From assembly GCF_003148905.1 (NCBI RefSeq), contig NZ_QGHC01000006.1, positions 164,286-228,285 on the forward strand: a DNA stretch of 64,000 nucleotides, given 5' to 3'. Below, in pieces: positions 18,633 through 26,490 of this stretch. Origin of the DNA: Fulvimonas soli. GTDB lineage: Bacteria; Pseudomonadota; Gammaproteobacteria; Xanthomonadales; Rhodanobacteraceae. Position 1 is the stretch's first letter, and every line of letters begins with the position of its first letter. The notes under the pieces are model-generated. The model was not told the origin of the DNA. It was given only the letters and a program-made list of their open reading frames with translations, and did not search any database. A program made the translations under genes and the position numbers.

Positions 18633-19550
18633 TCAGCGCGGATAGCGCGCCATGATGTCATGCACGCGACGGGTCAGCGCCACCGCCTGGTCGAACGGGC
18701 GCAGCCACATGTTGCGGCCGAACATCACGCCGCTCGCACCGCTCTGCATGTAGAACTCCACCTTGCGCAGCACCGCCTCGTCGTCGTCGTTCTTCTCGCC
18801 GCCGGAGAACAGCACCATGGTGCGGCCGGCCGAGCGCACCACGCGGGCGCAGCGGGCGGCGGCGTCCTCTTGCAGCTTGTCGTAGGGCGGCGGCACGTTG
18901 GCCACGCTGTCGTTGGGCTCGTGCAGCTTGACGATGTCGGCGCCGAGCTCCAGCGCCACGCGCGCGGCGTAGTCCTGCGCGTACAGCGTGTTGGTGCCGC
19001 CCCTGGCGTTGATCGCGCTGCCGCGCGGGTAGGACCACAGCACCAGCGGCATGCCGTAGCGCTCGCAGTCGCGGCGCACCTGCTCGAACTGGCGGAACTC
19101 GTCGTGCTGGCGCGGCGAGCCCACGTACATCGTGTAGCCCACCGCGTCGGCGCCCAGGCGCACGGCGTCCTCCACCGAGGCGAACAGCGGCGAGGTGGCC
19201 TCGGCGTCGCTGGGGATGTTGGTCTTGCCGTTGAGCTTGAGGATCAGCGGCACGCGGCCGCAGTGCCCGGCCATGTACTTCTCGGCCAGGCCGATGCCCA
19301 GCGCGATGGCGGAGAAGCCGCCGGCCTCGGCCAGCGCGAACTGGTAGGCCGGGTCGACCGCCGGCGGGTGCGGGAAGAAGTCGGTGGGGCCGTGCTCCAG
19401 GCCCTGGTCCAGCGGCAGCACCAGCAGCGTGCCGTTGCGCGGGCCGTGGCCGTACAGCAGGCGCCACAGCCGGGTGCGCTTGCCGTGCGGGAGCGGCAGG
19501 GAGGCCAGGACGGAGCGGCTGGCGGGGGCGGCTTGCAAGTTGTCTTTCAT
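18633..19550 (-). CDS. Class I DhnA/FbaB-type aldolase
   Basis: A 305-residue TIM-barrel aldolase of the archaeal-type class I (DhnA, FbaB, LsrF) family: LVLPLDQGLEHGP, LILKLNGKT, GADAVGYTMYVGS, ADIVKLHEPND (probable Schiff-base Lys) and GVMFGRNMWLRP. In this locus it would split tagatose- or fructose-1,6-bisphosphate. That differs from the metal-dependent class II KbaY/GatY aldolases used in E. coli aga pathways. It leads the minus-strand unit with the amidohydrolase and agaR, divergent from agaS. Confidence 0.82.
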   Translation of the reverse strand: MKDNLQAAPASRSVLASLPLPHGKRTRLWRLLYGHGPRNGTLLVLPLDQGLEHGPTDFFPHPPAVDPAYQFALAEAGGFSAIALGIGLAEKYMAGHCGRVPLILKLNGKTNIPSDAEATSPLFASVEDAVRLGADAVGYTMYVGSPRQHDEFRQFEQVRRDCERYGMPLVLWSYPRGSAINARGGTNTLYAQDYAARVALELGADIVKLHEPNDSVANVPPPYDKLQEDAAARCARVVRSAGRTMVLFSGGEKNDDDEAVLRKVEFYMQSGASGVMFGRNMWLRPFDQAVALTRRVHDIMARYPR

Positions 19551-19568
19551 TTCGAATACCTTTGGATG

Positions 19569-19607
19569 AAAGTTTCGATGTGTTTCGTTTTCCGTCATCT
19601 TTCAACA
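19569..19607. promoter_or_regulatory. Probable AgaR operator in the divergent promoter region
   Basis: The 64-base gap between the aldolase gene and agaS contains repeated TTTC units: GAAAGTTTCGATG, GTGTTTCGTTTTCCG and CATCTTTCAA. This resembles the tandem TTTCRTTT pattern bound by AgaR/DeoR-type repressors and is AT-rich against its surroundings. One repressor here would control both divergent units. Assignment is by pattern and position. Confidence 0.5.
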
Positions 19608-19614
19608 GACGCCC

Positions 19615-20814
19615 ATGCCTGTCAAATGCCCTCTCTCGCCTGAACTCGCGCAGCTGCACGACGCGCCCGCCGCCGAGCAGGCGCGGCGCGGCTACGCCGA
19701 CACGCTGCGCGAAATCCTGCAGCAGCCGCAGACCTGGCAGGGCACCGCCGCGCGCCTGGCGGAGGAGGGCGCCGACGCGATGCTGCGCGGCCTGCTCGCC
19801 GCGCGCCCGGCGCACATCGTGTTCACCGGCTCGGGCAGCTCGGTGTACGTGGGCGAGTGCCTGGCGCCGGTGCTGCAGGCGGCGCTGGGCGTGCCGTGCC
19901 TGGCGATCCCCGCCGGCACGCTGCTGACCTCGCGCCGCGGCGTGCTGCCGCCGGGGCGCGGCCTGCTGGTGTCGATCGCGCGCTCCGGCGACAGCCCGGA
20001 GAGCACCGGCGTGGTCGACCAGGTGCTGGCCGCCGAGCCGGGCTACGCGCACCTGGCGATCACCTGCAACGCGCAGGGCCGGCTGGCCACGCGCTACCGC
20101 GACGAGCCGCGCATGCACGTGCTGCTGCTGGACGAGCGCACCAACGACCGCAGCCTGGTGATGACCAGCAGCTTCACCAACCTGCTGCTGGCCGGCAGCG
20201 GCCTGCGCCACGTCGCCTCGGGCGACGCCGACGCGCGCGTGGCCGACGCCGCCGCGGCGGTGGCCGGCGCGGTGTTCGCGCGCCACGGCGACGCGCTGGC
20301 CCGGGTGGCCCGCGCGCCGTCGGCGGCGGCGGTGTACCTGGGCAGCGGCGCGGCGCTGGGCGCGGCGCGCGAGTCGGCGCTGAAGATGCTGGAGATGTCC
20401 GGCGGCGCGATGCGCGTGCTGCCGGAGACCTTCCTGGGCCTGCGCCACGGGCCGATGTCCTGGCTCGACGACGACTGCCTGACGGTGGCCTACCTGTCGG
20501 GCGAGCCGAGCGTGCGCGGCTACGAGTACGACCTGCTGCGCGAGCTCAACCGCAAGGCGCTGGGCGGCGCGCGCGTGGTGGTGGGCGAGTCGATCCCCGG
20601 CGACGTGCTCGGGCCCGGCGGCGTCGCGGTCGAGCTGCCCGGCCTGTACGCGCTGGAGGAGGCGCAGCAGCAGATGATCCACGTCGTGGTGGGCCAGCTG
20701 CTGGCGTTCTTCCGCTGCCTGGCGCTGGAGCAGCGCCCGGACGCGCCCTCGCAGGGCGTGCTCACCCGCGTGGTGGAGTCCTTCGCGATCCACGCGGCGG
20801 GGGACGGCGCATGA
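19615..20814 (+). CDS. agaS: AgaS-type SIS-domain sugar-phosphate deaminase/isomerase
   Basis: A 399-residue protein with two SIS domains (about residues 50-195 and 215-370). Motifs include VFTGSGSSVYVGE, SIARSGDSPES, VMTSSFTNLLLAG, and the second-domain YLGSGAALGAARESALKMLEMSGG followed by LGLRHGPMS. AgaS converts D-galactosamine-6-phosphate to tagatose-6-phosphate with ammonia release. Length and context support AgaS over GlmS-like proteins. It leads the plus-strand operon, overlapping the PfkB kinase start by 4 bases. Confidence 0.9.
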   Translation: MPVKCPLSPELAQLHDAPAAEQARRGYADTLREILQQPQTWQGTAARLAEEGADAMLRGLLAARPAHIVFTGSGSSVYVGECLAPVLQAALGVPCLAIPAGTLLTSRRGVLPPGRGLLVSIARSGDSPESTGVVDQVLAAEPGYAHLAITCNAQGRLATRYRDEPRMHVLLLDERTNDRSLVMTSSFTNLLLAGSGLRHVASGDADARVADAAAAVAGAVFARHGDALARVARAPSAAAVYLGSGAALGAARESALKMLEMSGGAMRVLPETFLGLRHGPMSWLDDDCLTVAYLSGEPSVRGYEYDLLRELNRKALGGARVVVGESIPGDVLGPGGVAVELPGLYALEEAQQQMIHVVVGQLLAFFRCLALEQRPDAPSQGVLTRVVESFAIHAAGDGA

Positions 20815-21737
20815 AACCCGTGCTGGTCGCCGGCGAGATCAACGCCGACCTGGTGTTCACCGGGTGCGCGGGGCTGCCCGCGTTCGGGCGCGAGATCCTC
20901 GCCGAGGGTTTCCGCCAGGGGCCGGGCAGCTCCTCGATGATCTGCGCGATGGGCCTGGCGCGGCTGGGCGACGGCGTGCTGTTCGCCGGCGTGGCCGGGC
21001 AGGACGGCTGGGGCGACTACTGCGTCGGCGCGCTGCGCGCGGCCGGCATCGACACCGGCGCGGTGCGCCGCGACGCCGCGTTGCGCACCGGGATCACCGT
21101 GGCGCTGTCGGACGCGCGCGACCGCGCGCTGGTGACCTATCCCGGCGCGATCGCCGCGCTGCGCGCGGAGGAGATCGACGACGCGCTGCTGGCGCGGGCC
21201 GGCCACCTGCACGTGTCCTCCTACTACCTGCAGCGCGCGCTGCAGCCGGGGCTGGGCGCGCTGTTCGCGCGCGCCCGCGCGCTCGGCCTCACCACCTCGC
21301 TCGATCCCGGCTTCGACCCGGCGCAGCGCTGGGGCGCGGAACTGCTCGAACTGCTGCCGCTGGTCGACGTGTTCCTGCCCAACGCGCTGGAAGCCTGCGC
21401 GGTCGGCGGCGAGCCCACGGCGGCGCGCGCGCTGAAGGCGCTGGAGAACGGCGTCACCCGCACCGTGGTCAAGCTCGGCGGCGAGGGCTGCCTCGCGCTG
21501 GACGAGGACGGCGCGCCGCTGGCGGTGCCGGCCTTCCGCGTCGAGGCGGTGGACAGCACCGGCGCCGGCGATTCCTTCGACGCCGGCTTCCTGCACGCCT
21601 GGCGCCGCGGCCTGCCGCTGCGCGAGTGCCTGCGCTGGGGCGCGGCCTGCGGCGGCCTGTCCACCCGCGGCATCGGCGGCACCGCCGCGCAGGCCACGGT
21701 GGAGGACGTGCGGCGGCTGCTGGCGGAGACGCCATGA
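20811..21737 (+). CDS. PfkB-family carbohydrate kinase (ribokinase-like)
   Basis: A 308-residue ribokinase-fold kinase with N-terminal VAGEINADLVF, substrate-contact GPGSSSMICAMGLARLG, FLPNALEA and the catalytic anion-hole motif DSTGAGDSFDAGFLHAW near residue 245. The sugar is not predictable from sequence; in the locus it could phosphorylate a free amino sugar or hexose released by the hydrolases. It overlaps agaS upstream and the second kinase downstream by 4 bases each, so all three are coupled. Confidence 0.88.
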   Translation: MKPVLVAGEINADLVFTGCAGLPAFGREILAEGFRQGPGSSSMICAMGLARLGDGVLFAGVAGQDGWGDYCVGALRAAGIDTGAVRRDAALRTGITVALSDARDRALVTYPGAIAALRAEEIDDALLARAGHLHVSSYYLQRALQPGLGALFARARALGLTTSLDPGFDPAQRWGAELLELLPLVDVFLPNALEACAVGGEPTAARALKALENGVTRTVVKLGGEGCLALDEDGAPLAVPAFRVEAVDSTGAGDSFDAGFLHAWRRGLPLRECLRWGAACGGLSTRGIGGTAAQATVEDVRRLLAETP

Positions 21738-22666
21738 TCACCGTCGCCGGCTTCAACACCGCGATCGACCACCTGTTCACGCTGGACGCGCTGGCGCCCG
21801 GCGCGGTGCAGCGCGCCGCGCGCGCCGAGCTGTACCCCGGCGGCAAGGGCCTGCACGTGGCGCAGACCGTGGCCGCGCTGGGCGAGCGCGTGCAGCTGGT
21901 GGGGCTGACCGACGCCGCGCACCGCAACCTGATCGCGCGGCGCATGGCCGGGCGCGGCGTGCTGTTCCACGGCGTCGAGATCGAGGCGCCGCTGCGCAGC
22001 TGCATCGCGGTGCGCGAGGCCGACGGCCGCGTCACCGAGATCCTCGGCCCCGGTCCCGCGCTGGCGCCCGCCGCGCAGGAGGAACTGCTGCGCACCTGGT
22101 GGCGCTGCGCCGAGGAGAGCGCGCTGCTGGTGCTGTCCGGCAGCCTGCCGCGCGGCTTCGTCGCGGACACCTACGCGCGCATGGTGCGCCAGGCCGCGGC
22201 GGCCGGGCTGCCCTGTCTGGTCGACGCCAGCGGCGAGGCGCTGCGCCACGCGGCGGCCGCCGGCGCGCGTCTGCTCAAGCCCAACCGCGACGAGGCCGCC
22301 GAGCTGTGCGGCTGCCGGATCGACGCGCCGGAGGCCGCCGCCGCGGTGGCGCGCGCGCTGCACGCGCAGGGCGTCGCGCAGCCGGTGGTGACGCTGGGCG
22401 CCGAGGGCGCGGTGGGCTTCGACGGCCGCCAGGCGTGGCACGCGGCGGTGGTGCTGGAGCGCAGCGTCAACGCGGTGGGCTCGGGCGACTGCCTGCTCGC
22501 CGGGCTGGCGGTGGCGCTCAAGCGCGGCGAGCCGCTGGAGGAGGCGCTGCGCCTGGGCGTGGCCTGCGGCGCGGCCAACGCGATGGACGAGGAAACCGGC
22601 TACGCGCGGCGCGCGCGGGTCGACGCGCTGCTCGGCGAAGTGCGCCTGCGAAGGCTGGCCGCATGA
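21734..22666 (+). CDS. Hexose-phosphate kinase of the LacC/FruK type (putative tagatose-6-phosphate kinase)
   Basis: A 310-residue PfkB kinase of the 1-phosphofructokinase/tagatose-6-P kinase branch: AGFNTAIDHLFTLDALAPG at the start, YPGGKGLHVAQTVAALG, SGSLPRG, KPNRDEAAEL and the anion-hole NAVGSGDCLLAG with the catalytic Asp. Following AgaS, the natural role is tagatose-6-P to tagatose-1,6-bisphosphate. It ends the three-gene overlapping operon; a 169-base gap follows. Confidence 0.85.
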   Translation: MITVAGFNTAIDHLFTLDALAPGAVQRAARAELYPGGKGLHVAQTVAALGERVQLVGLTDAAHRNLIARRMAGRGVLFHGVEIEAPLRSCIAVREADGRVTEILGPGPALAPAAQEELLRTWWRCAEESALLVLSGSLPRGFVADTYARMVRQAAAAGLPCLVDASGEALRHAAAAGARLLKPNRDEAAELCGCRIDAPEAAAAVARALHAQGVAQPVVTLGAEGAVGFDGRQAWHAAVVLERSVNAVGSGDCLLAGLAVALKRGEPLEEALRLGVACGAANAMDEETGYARRARVDALLGEVRLRRLAA

Positions 22667-22696
22667 GAAACCGGCGGGCGGCCACGCAGCTTGCGA

Positions 22697-22725
22697 CCGC
22701 CGTTCCCGCTTTCGCGGGAATGGCG
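22697..22725. repeat. Short CCGCTTTCGCGGGAATG hairpin repeat
   Basis: TTCCCGCTTTCGCGGGAATGG lies in the 169-base gap between the kinase gene and the glycoside hydrolase. The gap also holds two copies of CGCGCGGAGCGCGGC. No gene is seen. Confidence 0.5.
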
Positions 22726-22835
22726 CCGGGCGGCCCGTCCACGGCACCACGAGCCGCGCGGAGCGCGGCGCTCCAACCCCACCTTTCCCGCACCGCGCGG
22801 AGCGCGGCCGGGGCATCTTCAGCGAGGTCGACGGC

Positions 22836-24866
22836 ATGAACGCAAGGGCAGGCGCAGGTCGCAGCGGCGGCATCCAGGCACGGCGGACGCAAGGCGCCGC
22901 CACGCCGCGGCCGTGGGCCGCGCTGGCGCTGGCCGGCGGCATGGCCGTGGCCTTCGCCGCGCCCGCGTTCGCCGCCACGCGGGACTTCGGCAACGCCGCC
23001 ATCGCCGTGCAGTGGCGGCTGGCCGACGGCCGGTTCGCCGACATGGCCGTCACCGACCGCGTCAACCGCCGCACGATCCCGGTCGCCGAGCCCTTCGTGC
23101 TCACCTGGCGCGACGGCCGCAGGCTCGACGCCTCCCGGCTGCGCCTGCTCGCGCCGCCGAAGGAAACGAGGCTCAAGGCCGACCCGCACGCCTCGCGCGC
23201 GTCGGAGCGGCTGCCGGGCCGCGCCATCACCGCCCGCTTCGGCGACGCCGACGGCCGCCTGCGCATCGACTGGCAGTGGGTGCAGCGCGAGGGCTCGGAC
23301 TACCTGCGCGAGATCGTCACCGTCACCGCGCTCAGGCAGGACGAGGACATCGCGCGCGTGGACCTGCTGCAGGCGAAGGCCGACGAGGCCGAGGTGGTCG
23401 GCAGCGTGCCGGGCTCGCCGGTGGTGAGCGGCCCCGACTACTTCGGCTTCGAGCACCCGCTGTCCTCCAGCAACGCCTGGGGCAACCGCGTGCAGCTGTG
23501 GATCGAGCGCGGGCTGCCGCTGCCCAGGGGGCAGTCGATGACCTACTCGGCGGTGGTGGGCGCCACCCACGACAACCAGCTGCGCCGCGACTTCCTCGCC
23601 TACGTGGAGCGCGAGCGCGCGCATCCCTACCGCACCTTCCTGCACTACAACTCCTGGTACGACATCGGCTACTTCACGCCGTACACCGAGCGCCAGGCGC
23701 TGGACCGCATCCACGCCTTCGGCGAGGAGCTGTCGGTCAAGCGCGGGGTGAAGCTCGACTCCTTCCTGTTCGACGACGGCTGGGACGATCGCAGCGGCAG
23801 CTGGAACTTCAGCAAGGACTTCCCGCGCGGCTTCGCGCCGCTGCGCGACGCGGCGGCCAAGTACGGCGCCGCGCCGGGCATGTGGCTGTCGCCGTGGGGC
23901 GGCTACGGCCCGCCCAAGCAGGAGCGCGTGAAGAACGGCCGGGCGGCCGGCTACGAGGTCATCGACGGCGGCCTGGCGCTGTCCGGCCCGAAGTACTACC
24001 AGCGCTTCCACGACGTGACGCTGCAGCTGGTGCGCGAGGACGGCGTCAACCAGTTCAAGTTCGACGGCACCGGCAACGCCGACAAGGTGTTCCCCGGCAG
24101 CCGCTTCGGCAGCGACTTCGACGCGGCGATCGCGCTGATCGACGACCTGCGCAAGGCCAGGCCGGACCTCTACATCAACCTCACCACCGGCACGCTGGCC
24201 TCGCCGTTCTGGCTGCGCTACGCCGACTCGATCTGGCGCGACGGCGAGGACGACTGGCACGCCGGCGTGGGCACCGAGCGCGAGCGCTGGATCACCTACC
24301 GCGACCGCGAGACCTACCGCAACATCGTGGTGAAGGGGCCGCTGTTCCCGCTCAACTCGCTGATGCTCCACGGCGTCATCTACGCCAAGGAGAACAAGCG
24401 GCTCGACACCGACCCGGGCCACGACTTCGCCAACGAGGTGCACTCGTACTTCGGCAGCGGCACGCAGCTGCAGGAGCTGTACATCACCCCGTCGCTGCTG
24501 GGCGGGGCGGACTGGGACATGCTGGCCGAGGCGGCGAAGTGGTCGCGCGCCAACGCGCAGGTGCTCAAGGACACCCACTGGGTGGGCGGCGATCCCGGAC
24601 GCCTGGACGTCTACGGCTGGGCGGCGTGGACCCCGGCCAAGGCCATCCTCACCCTGCGCAACCCCGGCGACAGGCCGCAACTGGCGGTGATCGACCTCGC
24701 GCGCCAGCTGGAGCTGCCGCCGGGCGCCGCGCGCCGCTTCCGCGCGCGCAGCCCGTGGCGCGCCGACGCGGCGCAGCCCGCGCGCGAGCTGGACGCGGAT
24801 CGTCCGGAAACGATCGAGCTGGCGCCGTTCCAGGTGCTGACGCTGGAACTGGTGCCGCACGACTGA
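22836..24866 (+). CDS. Secreted GH-D-type alpha-galactosidase / alpha-N-acetylgalactosaminidase candidate
   Basis: A 676-residue exported glycoside hydrolase with a signal peptide (about residues 25-47, ending AFA-A). An N-terminal beta-sandwich is followed by a TIM barrel with FLFDDGWDDRSGSW near 310, GMWLSPWGGYG near 350 and KFDGTGNAD, whose Asp (near 409) is the expected nucleophile in GH27/GH31/GH36-like enzymes. It resembles a branch often labelled enterotoxin in databases. With AgaS and AgaR beside it, release of alpha-linked GalNAc or Gal is likely. No metal or carbohydrate-binding module is obvious. Confidence 0.72.
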   Translation: MNARAGAGRSGGIQARRTQGAATPRPWAALALAGGMAVAFAAPAFAATRDFGNAAIAVQWRLADGRFADMAVTDRVNRRTIPVAEPFVLTWRDGRRLDASRLRLLAPPKETRLKADPHASRASERLPGRAITARFGDADGRLRIDWQWVQREGSDYLREIVTVTALRQDEDIARVDLLQAKADEAEVVGSVPGSPVVSGPDYFGFEHPLSSSNAWGNRVQLWIERGLPLPRGQSMTYSAVVGATHDNQLRRDFLAYVERERAHPYRTFLHYNSWYDIGYFTPYTERQALDRIHAFGEELSVKRGVKLDSFLFDDGWDDRSGSWNFSKDFPRGFAPLRDAAAKYGAAPGMWLSPWGGYGPPKQERVKNGRAAGYEVIDGGLALSGPKYYQRFHDVTLQLVREDGVNQFKFDGTGNADKVFPGSRFGSDFDAAIALIDDLRKARPDLYINLTTGTLASPFWLRYADSIWRDGEDDWHAGVGTERERWITYRDRETYRNIVVKGPLFPLNSLMLHGVIYAKENKRLDTDPGHDFANEVHSYFGSGTQLQELYITPSLLGGADWDMLAEAAKWSRANAQVLKDTHWVGGDPGRLDVYGWAAWTPAKAILTLRNPGDRPQLAVIDLARQLELPPGAARRFRARSPWRADAAQPARELDADRPETIELAPFQVLTLELVPHD

Positions 24867-24912
24867 CCGCCGGCCGCCGGCGGCGCCCATCCGAGACGCA
24901 GAGGGGAGAATC

Positions 24913-26367
24913 ATGTTCGATCCGCGCAGACGCCAGCTGCTGAAGGCCGCCGCGCTGCTGCCGCTGGCGGCCGCCACGGGCGGGTTCGCGCGCGCGGCCG
25001 CCGCGCCGGCCGAGGCACGCTTCGCCATGCAGCCGGACCGGCCGGGCCGCGCCGTCAGCCCCACGCTGGCGAGCCTGAGCTACGAGACGCTGCAGCTGGC
25101 CGACCCGGCCTTCTTCTCGCCGGACAACCGCGAACTGGTGCGGCTGTTCCGCGCGCTGAACCCGCAGGGCGTGCTGCGCATCGGCGGCAACACCAGCGAC
25201 TACGCCAGCTGGAGCGGCTACCGCGGCGCGCTGCCGCCGCAGCCGGTGCACGAGGGCGGCCCGCAGCGGCCGTTCGCGCTGCAGCCGCAGGCGCTGGAGG
25301 CGCTGGCCGGCTTCCTGCGCGCCACCGGCTGGACGCTGGTGTTCGGCGTGAACCTGAAGATCGGCGTGCCGGCGATGGCGGTCGAGCTGGCCCGCGCGGT
25401 GCGGCAGGCGGTGGGCGACCGCCTGCTGGCGATCCAGATCGGCAACGAGGCGAACAACTACGAGGCGGACTACGCCGCCTTCGACGCCGCGTGGACGCCC
25501 TACGCGCAGGCGCTGCGCGCGGCCGGCCTGCCGGCCGCCGGGCCCGACACCGGCGCCAACACCGACTGGGTGATCGAGCACGCGCGCCGGCACGGCGACG
25601 CCAGCGTGTTCCTGAGCCGGCACTACTACCGCGACGCCGCGCCGAAGGGCTCGATCCCGGACCTGCTGTCCGGCGACGCCGGCTTCTACGCCGAGGTCGA
25701 GCGGATCGTGCGCGCGGCGGACGCGCGCGGCCTGCCGCTGCGCCTCACCGAGGCCAACTCCTACTACTTCGGCGGGCGCGACGGCGTCAGCAACGTGTTC
25801 GCCTCGGCGCTGTGGGGCGCGGACTTCATGCTGGCGCTGGCGCAGCGCGGCGTGGCCGGCATCCATTTCCACGGCGGCACGCTGCGGTCGGTGGAGGCCT
25901 CGCTGGGCCGCGCCGCGAACGCGGCCGTGGCGGGCGACCTGCAGGACCGCCGCGACGCGGCGGCCTCGCGCTACTCGGCGATCGCCGGCGACGTCGCGCT
26001 CGGCTTCCAGCCGCGGCCGCTGTACCACGGCCTGCAGCTGGCGCAGCGCTTCGCCGGCGCGCGCATGCTGTCCGGCCGCCTCGACGCCGGCGGCGCCAAC
26101 CTCACCGCCTACGCCGCGCGACGCGGCGACGCGCTGCAGGCGGCGCTGCTCAACAAGGACGCCGCGCGCGACGCAGCGGTGACGGTGAGCGGCCTGCCCG
26201 CCGGCGCGGCCGGCCGCGTGATGCGCCTGCGCGCGGACGCGCTGGACAGCCGCCGCGGCGTGAGCTTCGCGGAAGACGGCACGGCGACCGCCGACGCGCA
26301 CGGCCGCTGCCGCCTCGCGCTGCCGCGCGGCAGCGCCGCCTGGGTGGAGTGGAACCGGACGGCTTGA
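24913..26367 (+). CDS. Tat-exported GH79-like glycoside hydrolase
   Basis: The 484-residue protein begins with a twin-arginine signal (DPRRRQLLKAAALLPLAA). The TIM barrel shows LRIGGNTSDY, the acid/base motif QIGNEANNYE (Glu near 178) and a probable nucleophile in RLTEANSYYFGG (Glu near 280), with a C-terminal beta domain. This is the heparanase/beta-glucuronidase (GH79) pattern, so removal of glucuronic acid or a similar uronate from a glycan is plausible. It is 46 bases after the previous hydrolase. A GAGGGG-type ribosome site precedes the ATG. Confidence 0.75.
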   Translation: MFDPRRRQLLKAAALLPLAAATGGFARAAAAPAEARFAMQPDRPGRAVSPTLASLSYETLQLADPAFFSPDNRELVRLFRALNPQGVLRIGGNTSDYASWSGYRGALPPQPVHEGGPQRPFALQPQALEALAGFLRATGWTLVFGVNLKIGVPAMAVELARAVRQAVGDRLLAIQIGNEANNYEADYAAFDAAWTPYAQALRAAGLPAAGPDTGANTDWVIEHARRHGDASVFLSRHYYRDAAPKGSIPDLLSGDAGFYAEVERIVRAADARGLPLRLTEANSYYFGGRDGVSNVFASALWGADFMLALAQRGVAGIHFHGGTLRSVEASLGRAANAAVAGDLQDRRDAAASRYSAIAGDVALGFQPRPLYHGLQLAQRFAGARMLSGRLDAGGANLTAYAARRGDALQAALLNKDAARDAAVTVSGLPAGAAGRVMRLRADALDSRRGVSFAEDGTATADAHGRCRLALPRGSAAWVEWNRTA

Positions 26368-26490
26368 AGGGTCGCGGCGGAGCCGCGGGCCGCCGGCGCG
26401 CGCCGGCGAGGAAGACGCAGGGACGGCGGAGGAACGCGGGACGGCCTTGGTGATTTCTCAGATCCGGACAGACGGGGAGCAACGGTAGAC

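Noticed and set aside
24913-26367. GH30 or GH39 family for the Tat-exported hydrolase
   Set aside because: The IGNEANNY and RLTEANSYY pattern with early RIGGNTSDY fits GH79 better, but the call was kept as GH79-like because I cannot run a profile search.
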